Shown here: one piece after another, positions 21,610 through 29,335 of the stretch
Numbering within the stretch: the first letter of the stretch is position 1
How the letters are laid out: the number at the start of each line of letters is the position of its first letter
Assembly (NCBI GenBank): GCA_030615425.1
Contig: JAUWZG010000001.1
Location: 1-38,504, forward strand
Direction: 5' to 3'
DNA length: 38,504 nt
Origin: Dehalococcoidia bacterium
GTDB lineage: Bacteria; Chloroflexota; Dehalococcoidia; Dehalococcoidales; BS750m-G39
The notes under the pieces: model-generated
What the model was told of the DNA's origin: nothing
What the model saw: the letters and a program-made list of their open reading frames with translations, nothing else
Database searches by the model: none
Translations under genes and position numbers: made by a program

Positions 21610-22542
21610 TTACTCAACCTTAATATTCTTAACCGTCTCGGCATCACCTATATTAAGGATTTTAACATTTTTATCAATTCGCTTGATTAGGCCAGCCAGC
21701 ACCTTTCCCGGCCCAATCTCGATAAAGGTAGATACCCCATCACCCGCCATATACTCTACAGAACGCTGCCACTGAACACAATTACAAAGTTGCTCCAGAA
21801 GCTCTTGCTTAACCGATTCAGCAGTGGTCAATGGCTGAGCGGTAGTATTACCTACAATAGGAACGGCTGGTTCGCTAAAGGAAAGGGTAGCTATAATCTC
21901 AGCCATGCCGTCAACAGCCGGCTGCATCAGTGGCGTATGAAAGGCGCCACTTACCTGCAATGGAATAGTGCGATATGCCCCTTTGGTTTTAGCTAAATCC
22001 ATAGCTTGATTCAAATTGTCCTCGGCTCCGCTAATTACTATCTGGCCGGGGCAGTTAATATTGGCAATGCAGGCGCCAGTCTGCTCACACACTTCAGCCA
22101 GAGGCGCTCCATCAAGCCCAATTATTGCCGCCATGCCTCCGGGGGTTATCTGCCCTGCCTCATGCATCAGCCGCCCCCTCTCCCGAGCCAGATAGACAGT
22201 GGTGGCAAAATCAAGCACCCCAGCCGCTGCCAGCGCTGTATACTCGCCCAGGCTATGACCGGCAACAAAGCTAGCCGGCGGTAATCCGGCGTTCACACTG
22301 CGGCTAGCCTCCAGGCAGGCAAAGCTGACGGTTACTATCGCCGGCTGGGCATTAACCGTCTGGCGAAGCTCATCCTCCGGACCCTCAAAGCATAATTGGG
22401 ACAGGGGAAAGCCCAGAGCCTCATCAGCCTGCTCAAAGACGGCTTTCGCCGCATCAAAATTATGGTAAAGGTCACGCCCCATGCCTACCCACTGAGCACC
22501 CTGCCCAGGAAAGACATAGGCTACCTTCATTGGCTCAGCCAC
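21610..22542 (-). CDS. fabD: Malonyl-CoA:ACP transacylase
   Basis: A 310-residue enzyme that loads malonyl onto ACP. Motifs: VFPGQGAQWVGMGRDL at the N-terminus, the nucleophile elbow VAGHSLGEYTALAAAG (Ser about 96), the active-site Arg in LARERGRLM, and SGAFHTPLM with the catalytic His. The protein ends IEIGPGKVLAGLIKRI. The start is GTG 22542 with AAGGA 8 bases before it; ATG 22530 in the same frame is possible. It directly follows rpmF by 76 bases; plsX and fabH, often found between these two genes, are absent. Confidence 0.95.
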   Translation of the reverse strand: MAEPMKVAYVFPGQGAQWVGMGRDLYHNFDAAKAVFEQADEALGFPLSQLCFEGPEDELRQTVNAQPAIVTVSFACLEASRSVNAGLPPASFVAGHSLGEYTALAAAGVLDFATTVYLARERGRLMHEAGQITPGGMAAIIGLDGAPLAEVCEQTGACIANINCPGQIVISGAEDNLNQAMDLAKTKGAYRTIPLQVSGAFHTPLMQPAVDGMAEIIATLSFSEPAVPIVGNTTAQPLTTAESVKQELLEQLCNCVQWQRSVEYMAGDGVSTFIEIGPGKVLAGLIKRIDKNVKILNIGDAETVKNIKVE

Positions 22543-22618
22543 AGCTCATCCTTTCCCAACTAGTAAAAAACGAGATAACCAGGAAAATAGCTCCGACCTT
22601 GTTGCCAGCCATAGGTCA

Positions 22619-22819
22619 TCAACCAGCCTTCTTCTTCGGGCTTTCGACCTCGATGACCTCCTTGCCAGCATAGCTCCCACAAGTAGGACAAACATGGTGA
22701 GATAGCTTAAGACTATGACACTGAGGGCAATAGTCCAGAGGGGGTAAGGTTAACCTAAAATGACCGCGCCTCTTACCCTGACGCGCCTTAGCATATTTTC
22801 GTTTGGGCAAAGCTCCCAT
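22619..22819 (-). CDS. rpmF: 50S ribosomal protein L32
   Basis: A 66-residue basic protein: MGALPKRKYAKARQGKRRGH is the typical L32 start. The zinc ribbon CPQC-(x9)-CPTCG is intact (two CxxC pairs), so this is a zinc-containing paralogue form. It follows the DUF177 gene by 3 bases, the widely conserved yceD-rpmF pair. Confidence 0.97.
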   Translation of the reverse strand: MGALPKRKYAKARQGKRRGHFRLTLPPLDYCPQCHSLKLSHHVCPTCGSYAGKEVIEVESPKKKAG

Positions 22820-22822
22820 AAT

Positions 22823-23365
22823 CTACTGCGTTCCTTTCTCTTCGCTCATCGAGTCCGAAGCCAACCGGCTCAACTCAGACCAGCGAGGGTCTGCTTCTTG
22901 AGGCAGACAATTACAAGCTCCCAGGTTAAGATTGTGACCGCAATGGGGACATAACCCAGCACAATCTTCACCACAAAGCGGTTTCATCGGAATAGCCAGC
23001 AGCGCATATTGATGTATCGCCTCGGTTAAATCAAGCTCGTGATACTCATCAATGGTGAAAGACCCGGACTCCTCAGGCAAGGGCAGAGGAGCACCGCTAA
23101 CTACATCGGTAGTAGGAAAATATTCCTCCTCAATACCCAGAGCCAGAGGGCAACCGAACAAGCTCAAGCAGCGGCCACAGGTAAGTTCAACCTGGGTATC
23201 CAGCACACCCTTAACCAGGATACCCCGGTCAGTGCGCATCAACCTGACCTTACCCTGAACCAGGCTACTGTTGCCATCATCGGTAACATCGATAATCTGC
23301 TTAACCTCATAATCCCATATTGAACCTATAGATGCCCTAAGCTGCTGGGATACATTTATCTGCAT
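22823..23365 (-). CDS. DUF177 (YceD-family) protein
   Basis: A 180-residue protein of the DUF177 family, which is nearly always encoded beside rpmF and is implicated in 23S rRNA metabolism. The N-terminal beta-rich half carries VDTQVELTCGRCLSLF (CxxC), and the core has EYHELDLTEAIHQYALLAIPMKPLC. The C-terminal cysteine-rich end (CGEDCAGLCPHCGHNLNLGACNC) could bind zinc. ATG 23365 follows a GTG at 23368. G-rich sequence upstream (GGAGGGGGGTGG) gives ribosome-binding potential. It heads the rpmF-fabD-fabG operon behind a clear promoter. Confidence 0.88.
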   Translation of the reverse strand: MQINVSQQLRASIGSIWDYEVKQIIDVTDDGNSSLVQGKVRLMRTDRGILVKGVLDTQVELTCGRCLSLFGCPLALGIEEEYFPTTDVVSGAPLPLPEESGSFTIDEYHELDLTEAIHQYALLAIPMKPLCGEDCAGLCPHCGHNLNLGACNCLPQEADPRWSELSRLASDSMSEEKGTQ

Positions 23366-23398
23366 CACCCACCACCCCCCTCCAATGGAAGTCAGCTT

Positions 23399-23428
23399 AT
23401 TATAGCCAGAGGTGTATATCTAGGTCAA
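23399..23428 (-). promoter_or_regulatory. Sigma-70-type promoter for the DUF177-rpmF-fabD-fabG operon
   Basis: On the minus strand TTGACC (23423-23428), an 18-bp spacer and TATAAT (23399-23404), about 35 bases before the DUF177 start. Confidence 0.6.
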
Positions 23429-23457
23429 GCTCAGGGGAAACTACGATATCTAGTCCC

Positions 23458-24606
23458 TCACCACTTTTTCTTCCTCAGCTCAAAGGCAATGGCGTTTCTC
23501 AGCACCTGATTGGTACCTTCATATATCTGGGTGATTTTGGCGTCTCTAAACATCTTCTCAATGGGATAATCACGCATGTAGCCAACGCCACCGAAAACCT
23601 GCATGGCGTTAGTAGTAACCTTCATCGCCACATCTGAGGCGAAGACTTTAGACATCGCCGATTCCTGGGAAAAATTCTTTGCCCCGCTATCTATCATCCG
23701 GGCAGCAGCATAAACCAGCGCTCTAGCTGCCTCCACCTCCATAGCCATATCAGCTAACATGTGCTGGACGGCTTGCTGAGCAATAATGGGGTGCCCAAAC
23801 TGAACACGCTCTTTGGCATAGTCCACGGCTGCTTCCAATGCCCCCTGAGCCAGCCCCATTGCCTGAGCACCTAATCCGGGACGAGAGTAGTCTAAAAGCT
23901 TCATGGTCAGGATAAACCCCATCCCCTCCCGACCAATTATATTCTCTTGAGGGACGAAACAATCTTCAAAAACCAGCTCCCTGGTGGCAGAAGCGCGAAT
24001 GCCCAGCTTCTTCTCCTTCCTGCCGAAGGAAAAGCCCGGGGCGTCCTTCTCTACCAGAAAAGCGCTGGCACCACGAGGCCCTCTCTCCTTAGCCGTCAAG
24101 GCAATAACAGTATAGACCTCCGCCTCACCGCCGTTGGTGATAAATTGTTTGGTCCCGTTAAGGATATAGCCTCCGCTGGTCGGCGTAGCGGTGGTCTGTA
24201 TGCCACCAGCATCGCTGCCGGCGGTGGCCTCGGTTAGACCGAAGGCAGCCAATTTCTTGCCACTGGCAATGTCAGGCAGGTACTTCCGCTTCTGCTCCTC
24301 GGTCCCATACCGCAACAGAGTTAACGTTCCCAGGCCACTGGCGGCATAGCTGACGGCCACCCCACTGCACACCCGACTCAGCTCTTCCACCACCAGACAC
24401 AAATCAAGAATGCCACCACCTAACCCCCCATACTCTTCAGGAATATAGACACCGAACAAGTCAGTATCGGCAAGGACTTTCATTATCTCCCAGGGGAACT
24501 CTTCCTTTTCATCAAGCTCCGCCCGCACCGGCAATACCTTTTCCTCAGCAATGGTCCGCGTCAGATTCTTGATTTCCTTTTGCTGCTCAGTTAAAAAATA
24601 CTCCAA
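23458..24606 (-). CDS. Acyl-CoA dehydrogenase (short-chain/butyryl-CoA type)
   Basis: A 382-residue FAD enzyme oxidising acyl-CoA to enoyl-CoA. Motifs: YIPEEYGGLGGGILD, AAFGLTEATAGSDAGGIQTTA and NGTKQFITNGGEAEVYTV (FAD and substrate region), VQFGHPIIAQQAVQHMLADM, and the C-terminal MQVFGGVGYMRDYPIEKMFRDAKITQIYEGTNQVLRN region. Glu of YEGT is the catalytic base of the short-chain group. The start is TTG 24606, supported by AGGAGGAG 4 bases before it; no ATG is available. It diverges from the Lrp-like gene across an inverted repeat with back-to-back promoters. An electron-transfer flavoprotein partner is not in this window. Confidence 0.93.
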   Translation of the reverse strand: MEYFLTEQQKEIKNLTRTIAEEKVLPVRAELDEKEEFPWEIMKVLADTDLFGVYIPEEYGGLGGGILDLCLVVEELSRVCSGVAVSYAASGLGTLTLLRYGTEEQKRKYLPDIASGKKLAAFGLTEATAGSDAGGIQTTATPTSGGYILNGTKQFITNGGEAEVYTVIALTAKERGPRGASAFLVEKDAPGFSFGRKEKKLGIRASATRELVFEDCFVPQENIIGREGMGFILTMKLLDYSRPGLGAQAMGLAQGALEAAVDYAKERVQFGHPIIAQQAVQHMLADMAMEVEAARALVYAAARMIDSGAKNFSQESAMSKVFASDVAMKVTTNAMQVFGGVGYMRDYPIEKMFRDAKITQIYEGTNQVLRNAIAFELRKKKW

Positions 24607-24647
24607 GGCGCTCCTCCTGAATGCACTCCAAAAGCTAAATTGAGTTT

Positions 24648-24678
24648 ATTATAAGCCGAGCCAACTACCCACTGTCAA
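24648..24678 (-). promoter_or_regulatory. Promoter for the minus-strand acyl-CoA dehydrogenase
   Basis: On the minus strand TTGACA (24673-24678) and TATAAT (24648-24653), both perfect, with a long 19-bp spacer. The -35 box lies inside one arm of the inverted repeat 24671-24699. Confidence 0.5.
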
Positions 24679-24699
24679 GGCTGGCAGCACCTTGACAGT
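24671..24699. promoter_or_regulatory. Perfect inverted repeat, candidate operator
   Basis: ACTGTCAAGG (24671-24680) and CCTTGACAGT (24690-24699) are perfect 10-bp arms around a 9-bp centre. Each arm contains a TTGACA -35 hexamer, pointing outward to the divergent genes. A dimeric regulator bound here would cover both -35 boxes. Confidence 0.55.
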
Positions 24700-24720
24700 A
24701 TGCTCGCTTTAAGCTTTAAA
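24692..24720 (+). promoter_or_regulatory. Promoter for the Lrp-like gene
   Basis: TTGACA (24692-24697), 17 bp and TTTAAA (24715-24720; 4 of 6 matches). The -35 box lies in the right arm of the inverted repeat. Confidence 0.4.
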
Positions 24721-24783
24721 TGTATATTGGTGCGCCCCCAGGGGTCAGTATAAGTTAGAACACAGTAGAAGGAGGTGAATTCA

Positions 24784-25023
24784 ATGACAGCCAAGGCGTA
24801 TGTACTGATTGAAACAGCAGTGGGCAGAAATAAGGAAGTGGCTAATGCTATGGAAAAGCTAAAGGGGATAAAATCGGTTGATATTGTAACTGGTCCTTAT
24901 GATATAATCGCTATAATGGAAGGCGAAAGTCTAAACGATATTGGCGACCTAGTTACAGGAAAAATCCACCCCATTACTGGCATTTCTAGAACCGTGACCT
25001 GCCTGGCGATACGGGGAACTTAA
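24784..25023 (+). CDS. Stand-alone Lrp/AsnC ligand-binding (RAM) domain protein
   Basis: A 79-residue protein corresponding only to the C-terminal effector-binding domain of Lrp/AsnC regulators: AYVLIETAVGRNKEVANAME, the IKSVDIVTGPYDIIAIMEGES core with the Gly-Pro-Tyr-Asp turn, and a closing beta strand. There is no DNA-binding helix-turn-helix. Such small proteins form ring oligomers that bind amino acids or other metabolites. A perfect AAGGAGGTGA precedes ATG 24784; an upstream in-frame GTG lies inside that site and is rejected. Its place between acyl-CoA dehydrogenase genes suggests sensing linked to amino-acid or acyl-CoA breakdown. That link is inferred. Confidence 0.88.
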   Translation: MTAKAYVLIETAVGRNKEVANAMEKLKGIKSVDIVTGPYDIIAIMEGESLNDIGDLVTGKIHPITGISRTVTCLAIRGT

Positions 25024-25088
25024 CCCCATTCATGTTTCGGATTTCAAAGGGATAAATTAAGACCGACCGCAGGAAGGGAGAACCGAGC

Positions 25089-26261
25089 ATGGATTTTAGA
25101 TTGAGTGAGGAGCAGGAGAAATTCAGACAGGAAGTTCGTGACTTTCTGGAAGATGAGTTAAAGCAAGGGCTATGGGAGCCAAGCTGCGATGCCTGGATAA
25201 TGGGTCACGACCCGGAGTTTACCAAAAGGGTAGCTCAACGGGGCTGGATTGGACTAACCTGGCCCAAGGAGCATGGGGGGCAGGGGCTCTCCTTCGTTGA
25301 CCGCCTTATCCTAACTGAAGAGATGCTGCGCTACGGAGCACCAGCTGCCTGCCACTGGTTCGCCGACCGCCAGATAGGGGGTGCCATCGTTCACTATGGC
25401 ACTGAAGAGCAAAAGAAGGAGTTACTACCCATGATTTTAAGGGGTGAAGCCTATGTCGGTCTGGGTATGAGCGAGCCCGACGCCGGCAGCGACCTCGCCT
25501 CGCTTAAGACCCGAGCCGTTGAGGACGGCGACTTCTATGTCATTGACGGGCAGAAGACATGGACCAGCGGTGGCAGCCACATGAACTGGATTTACCTGGT
25601 AGCCAGAACCGACCCCGATGCCCCCAAACACCGGGGGATTAGCGAATTCTTTTTTGAGACCAGCTTGCCCGGGGTTAGTGCTGTCCCGATAGTAGATATT
25701 ACCGGCGGTGTGCACTTTAACGAGGTCTTTTTTGAAAACGTGCGTATTCCCAAGAAATGCCTGATTGGGGAGAAAAACCGTGGCTTTTATCAGATTTTGA
25801 ACCAGCTTGACTATGAGAGAAGCGGGATGGAGCGGCTGATGGCTAATTATCCCCTCTTTGAAGCCCTCATCCAATACACCAAGGAAACTAAGCGGGATGG
25901 GAAACCGCTATCTGAAGACCCACTAATTCGTTTCAAGCTGGCTCAGCTTGAAATAGAGTTTGAGATTGGGCGTCTGCACATGTATCGTGTGACCATGGTT
26001 ATGGACGAGGGTCGTGCCCCCAACTGGGAATCAGCAATGTCCAAGGCATACGGCACTGCCTTTGAACAGCGCCTAGCCAGCACGGCAATAGAGATTCTGG
26101 GTCTCTATGGACAACTTTCGCCCCAATCCAAGCGGGTGCCGGTGCAAGGCATGGCCTACCACTCCTATCTGTCATCTAAGGGCTATAGCCTCCAGGCTGG
26201 CACCTCGGAAATCTTAAAGAATATTCTGGCGTTAAGAGGGCTGGAGCTGCCCAGCCAATAA
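25089..26261 (+). CDS. Acyl-CoA dehydrogenase, GTSEI-type subunit
   Basis: A 390-residue member of the acyl-CoA dehydrogenase family. Motifs: WIGLTWPKEHGGQGLSF, YVGLGMSEPDAGSDLASLKTRA and IDGQKTWTSGGSHMNWIYLVART (FAD site), and at the C-terminus SLQAGTSEILKNILALRGL. The YEGT glutamate of short-chain enzymes is Ala here (QAGT), so the catalytic base must lie elsewhere or in a partner. This form is common in the bacterial FadE group, including two-subunit enzymes. The next gene, 29 bases away, encodes a second homologue of the complementary type, suggesting a heteromeric complex. Confidence 0.9.
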   Translation: MDFRLSEEQEKFRQEVRDFLEDELKQGLWEPSCDAWIMGHDPEFTKRVAQRGWIGLTWPKEHGGQGLSFVDRLILTEEMLRYGAPAACHWFADRQIGGAIVHYGTEEQKKELLPMILRGEAYVGLGMSEPDAGSDLASLKTRAVEDGDFYVIDGQKTWTSGGSHMNWIYLVARTDPDAPKHRGISEFFFETSLPGVSAVPIVDITGGVHFNEVFFENVRIPKKCLIGEKNRGFYQILNQLDYERSGMERLMANYPLFEALIQYTKETKRDGKPLSEDPLIRFKLAQLEIEFEIGRLHMYRVTMVMDEGRAPNWESAMSKAYGTAFEQRLASTAIEILGLYGQLSPQSKRVPVQGMAYHSYLSSKGYSLQAGTSEILKNILALRGLELPSQ

Positions 26262-26290
26262 ATTGACTTACAGACTAGTAGGAGGCAACG

Positions 26291-27406
26291 ATGGATTTAG
26301 CTCTCTCTGAAGAACAGGAAATGTTAAAGACAATGGCTCGCGATTTTCTGACCGACAAGTTCCCCAAGACAGTGGTTAAAGAGATGGAAGAGAGTGAGCT
26401 GGGCTACTCACCGGAGTTATGGAAGGAAATGGCAGGGTTGGGCTGGATGGGGCTGGCACTTCCCGAAAAGTATGGTGGCAGCGATATGAGCTTCCTTGAC
26501 CTGGCAGTGCTGCTGGAGGAAATGGGGAGGGCTTGCCTGCCCGGTCCCTACTTCTCCACGGTAGTTCTTGGCGGACTATCCATTCTTGATATCGGAAGTG
26601 AGGAGCAGAAAGAGGAGTATTTACCCAGGATAGCCAGCGGTGAGGCAATCTTCACTTTAGCCCTGACTGAACCCAGCGCCAGCTATGATGCCAGCGGCAT
26701 TGAAACCGAAGCCACCGCCGACGGCGATAACTATATCCTGAATGGCACCAAGCTCTTTGTCCCCGATGCTCACATTGCCGATTATATGCTGGTGGTAGCC
26801 AAGACTGAGCAAGGGATTACTATATTTATCGTCGATGCCAGGAGCCAGGGCATAAGCCATACCGTTTTAAAGACCATTGCTAACGACAAGCTATGTGAGG
26901 TAGTTTTCGACCAAGTAAAGGTGTCCAAGGAGAATGTACTGGGTGAGTTAAACCAGGGGTGGAGCGAGGTGCAGAAAATAGTCCAGCGAGTGGCAGTGGC
27001 AAAATGCTGCGAGATGGTGGGCTGCATCCAGCAAGCGCTGGACATGACCGTTGATTATGCCAAGGAAAGAAAGCAGTATGACCGTCCCATCGGCAGCTTT
27101 CAGGTTATCCAGCACTACTGCGCCGACATGGCAACTGATGTTGATGGCACCAGGCTTTCAACCTACCAAGCCGCCTGGATGCTGAGCGAAGGTCTTCCTT
27201 GCACCAAAGAGGTAGCCATTGCCAAGGCATGGGCCGGCGAAGCCTGTCAGCGGGTTATGGCTCTGGCACATCAAATCCACGGCGCCATCGGCGTTACCAT
27301 AGACCACGATTTGCAGTACTACACCCGGCGGGCGAAGGCGGCTGAGGTCAGCTTCGGCGATGCCAGTTTCTACCGGGAGATAGTAGCTCAGGAGATGGGG
27401 TTATAG
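26291..27406 (+). CDS. Acyl-CoA dehydrogenase, second subunit type
   Basis: A 371-residue family member with WMGLALPEKYGGSDMSFLD, FTLALTEPSASYDASGIETEA and LNGTKLFVPDAHIADYMLVVA. Its C-terminus reads HGAIGVTIDHDLQYYTRRAKAAE, then SFGDASFYREIVAQEMG, with no GT-E/S-E-I tail. This divergent end is typical of one partner in two-subunit acyl-CoA dehydrogenases such as the steroid and bile-acid side-chain FadE pairs. The ribosome-binding site TAGGAGG stands 4 bases before ATG 26291. It is probably co-transcribed with the upstream gene. The true substrate is unknown; the heteromer idea is inference from tandem order and complementary C-termini. Confidence 0.88.
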   Translation: MDLALSEEQEMLKTMARDFLTDKFPKTVVKEMEESELGYSPELWKEMAGLGWMGLALPEKYGGSDMSFLDLAVLLEEMGRACLPGPYFSTVVLGGLSILDIGSEEQKEEYLPRIASGEAIFTLALTEPSASYDASGIETEATADGDNYILNGTKLFVPDAHIADYMLVVAKTEQGITIFIVDARSQGISHTVLKTIANDKLCEVVFDQVKVSKENVLGELNQGWSEVQKIVQRVAVAKCCEMVGCIQQALDMTVDYAKERKQYDRPIGSFQVIQHYCADMATDVDGTRLSTYQAAWMLSEGLPCTKEVAIAKAWAGEACQRVMALAHQIHGAIGVTIDHDLQYYTRRAKAAEVSFGDASFYREIVAQEMGL

Positions 27407-27466
27407 CCGTTAGTTACTAACCTCATATTCTATAATCCCCCGCTCTTCCAAAGAGGGAGGTGCGAG

Positions 27467-27700
27467 ATGTTGAAGAAGTTCTTGTTAACTGCTGTGATAG
27501 CGGCCGCAGTCTTTGGGCTTAGCATCGGCGTCATTGCCATCTCAAGTCTTTGGGGCACTGACAATACCGCTGGCTACTATACAGCAGCTATCTTCTATTA
27601 CATAGCTTTTTACCTAACTCCGATTGCCTTCTTGGTAGGTGTTATCGGCAGCATAGTCTGTGCCATCAAGTCCCGGATAGGAAAAAGGAACATCAGCTAA
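27467..27700 (+). CDS. Small two-TM membrane protein, 77 residues
   Basis: Two hydrophobic helices (about 4-28 and 42-68) with a short polar loop between them (SLWGTDNTAGYYTA) and a basic end (KSRIGKRNIS). GGGAGGTG (27456-27463) stands 3 bases before the ATG, so it is probably translated. The leader has a hairpin-like CTCTT-CCA-AAGAG just before the Shine-Dalgarno site, a weak echo of the window's repeat family. No recognised family or function. Confidence 0.6.
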   Translation: MLKKFLLTAVIAAAVFGLSIGVIAISSLWGTDNTAGYYTAAIFYYIAFYLTPIAFLVGVIGSIVCAIKSRIGKRNIS

Positions 27701-27731
27701 GACTAGCCAAAGTCCCCTACCCTTACCGTAA

Positions 27732-28577
27732 TTAAGCCAGGGCTTCTAACCTGGCTAATATTCCATCTATGGTCTGCTCGGCAGTGGAGGCTCCAGAGGT
27801 TATACCTATATGACGCTTGCCCTGAAACCAGGAGGGCTTGATTTCTTCTGCCGTCTCAACGAGATATGTTTCAGTAGCCGTAGAACATAACTCAGCGAGG
27901 CGATTGGTATTAGCGCTGCCATGCCCCCCGATAACCAGCATCAAGTCCACCCTGTTAGCCAGCTCAAGGGCTACTGCCTGCCGTTTTCTGATATCATGAC
28001 ATATGGTATCAATAATGCGCAGCTCGGAGTCTTTGGTAAAGGCAGAATCAATGAGCCTCTTTACAAATTCAGTAAAATGGGCTGGTATCTGGGTCGTCTG
28101 AGATAGAATGCCCAAACGGCGAGGTAAAGAGTCTAACTTAGCGATAACCTTCTCATCCAGAGTAGCCAGCCCCCTGCCATCAGCCCAACCCAGAACACCC
28201 TTAACCTCGGTATGGTCAGCATCACCATATATAATGACAAAAAAACCGTTCTCGGCTAATCTCCGAGCCGCAGTCTGGAGCCGGTGAACGAAGGGGCAGG
28301 TGGTATCAACTATGTCAATATGCCGAGCCCGAATCTCCTCTTCTACCGAGGGAGCTACTCCGTGAGAGCTAATAGCCACCGCATCACCCCGTATATCACC
28401 TACACCCTGAGCTACCCTGACGCCAATCTCAGCCAGCCTTTGCAGCACCTGTTGGTTGTGTACCACCGCCCCCAGTGTCTCCACCCCGCCACGCTCACGG
28501 GAAACCCTTTCCAGGATATCAATGGCTCGCTTAACCCCGAAGCAAAAACCTATTTCTCTCGTTTTTTCAATCTTCAT
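27732..28577 (-). CDS. ispH: 4-hydroxy-3-methylbut-2-enyl diphosphate reductase
   Basis: A 281-residue iron-sulfur enzyme, the last step of the MEP isoprenoid pathway. The cluster cysteines are in GFCFGVKRAI (N-terminus), DTTCPFVHRLQ and DTICHDIRKRQ. The substrate-binding GAVVHNQQVLQRL, ISSHGVAPSV and ANTNRLAEL motifs are intact. ATG 28577 gives the standard MKIEKTREIGFCFG start; the ATG at 28601 in the same frame would overlap more of plsC. It overlaps the end of plsC by 11 bases, implying coupling. Confidence 0.95.
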   Translation of the reverse strand: MKIEKTREIGFCFGVKRAIDILERVSRERGGVETLGAVVHNQQVLQRLAEIGVRVAQGVGDIRGDAVAISSHGVAPSVEEEIRARHIDIVDTTCPFVHRLQTAARRLAENGFFVIIYGDADHTEVKGVLGWADGRGLATLDEKVIAKLDSLPRRLGILSQTTQIPAHFTEFVKRLIDSAFTKDSELRIIDTICHDIRKRQAVALELANRVDLMLVIGGHGSANTNRLAELCSTATETYLVETAEEIKPSWFQGKRHIGITSGASTAEQTIDGILARLEALA

Positions 28578-29223
28578 GCCTTCTGGTTTTCCTCCCACCA
28601 TAGACTCCCCGATACTTTGGGGGGAGGAGTTCGGCTATACGCTGCATTATAAAATCGGTATACTCAGCAAGTTCCACCTTAGTCACTTTACTACCAGCCG
28701 GCGGCAGATAGAAGGGCTGACCAATATTGACCGTTATGCGGGGGCGGCGCAGTATCCAGGACCAGCCCTTAAGCTTCTCGGAGCCGGTGATGCCTACGGG
28801 AAGAATGGGGGCACCGCCACGATGGGCTATTAGCGCCGAGCCAAGCAGAGCCGGCTGAAGCTGGGCATTCTTGCTCCTCGTTGCCTCAGGGAACATACCC
28901 AAAGCCAGACCATCAGCTAACACCTGCTCTGATCGGCGTATTGCCTTCCTATCCAGTGTCCCTCTATGCACCGGGAAGGCACCAAGGCCACGGACAAAAT
29001 AAGCGATGAACCGGGAACGAAATAGCTCCTCTTTAGCCATAAATATCACTTTTCTGCCCAGGCCAACCCCAAGCAGAAGCGGGTCGCCGGCATGAAGGTG
29101 ATTAGATACCACCAGCAGGGGGCCCTGGAGGGGAAGATTTTCCTTGCCCTTGACCTGCCATCGGGTCAGGAGGATAAGTAGCATCCTGATTATTACTTTG
29201 CATACATAATAGAACCAAGGCAT
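28567..29223 (-). CDS. plsC: 1-acyl-sn-glycerol-3-phosphate acyltransferase
   Basis: A 218-residue membrane-associated acyltransferase of phospholipid synthesis (phosphatidate formation). The PlsC/LPLAT blocks are VSNHLHAGDPLLLG (HX4D catalytic motif), GAFPVHRGTLDR, LGMFPEATRS and PILPVGITGSEK. A hydrophobic N-terminal segment (about 4-18) can anchor it. GGAG stands 9 bases before the ATG. It heads an operon with ispH behind the promoter at 29256-29284. Confidence 0.9.
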   Translation of the reverse strand: MPWFYYVCKVIIRMLLILLTRWQVKGKENLPLQGPLLVVSNHLHAGDPLLLGVGLGRKVIFMAKEELFRSRFIAYFVRGLGAFPVHRGTLDRKAIRRSEQVLADGLALGMFPEATRSKNAQLQPALLGSALIAHRGGAPILPVGITGSEKLKGWSWILRRPRITVNIGQPFYLPPAGSKVTKVELAEYTDFIMQRIAELLPPKYRGVYGGRKTRRHED

Positions 29224-29255
29224 GTTCTAACTCCAACCAAAATAAGCGCTTACCA

Positions 29256-29284
29256 ATTATACCCTCCAGTAACGGCAAAGACAA
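29256..29284 (-). promoter_or_regulatory. Sigma-70-type promoter for plsC-ispH
   Basis: On the minus strand TTGTCT (29279-29284), a 17-bp spacer and TATAAT (29256-29261), 33 bases before the plsC start. Confidence 0.5.
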
Positions 29285-29292
29285 ACGGCGTC

Positions 29293-29321
29293 TTGATTAA
29301 ACCTATTTTTTATTCCATAAT
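29293..29321 (+). promoter_or_regulatory. Sigma-70-type promoter for the aldolase-PfkB operon
   Basis: TTGATT (29293-29298), a 17-bp spacer and CATAAT (29316-29321). The aldolase ATG lies only 15 bases beyond the -10 box, so the leader would be very short, and only GTGGA resembles a ribosome-binding site. Confidence 0.4.
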
Positions 29322-29335
29322 AGCTAAGTGGAAAT

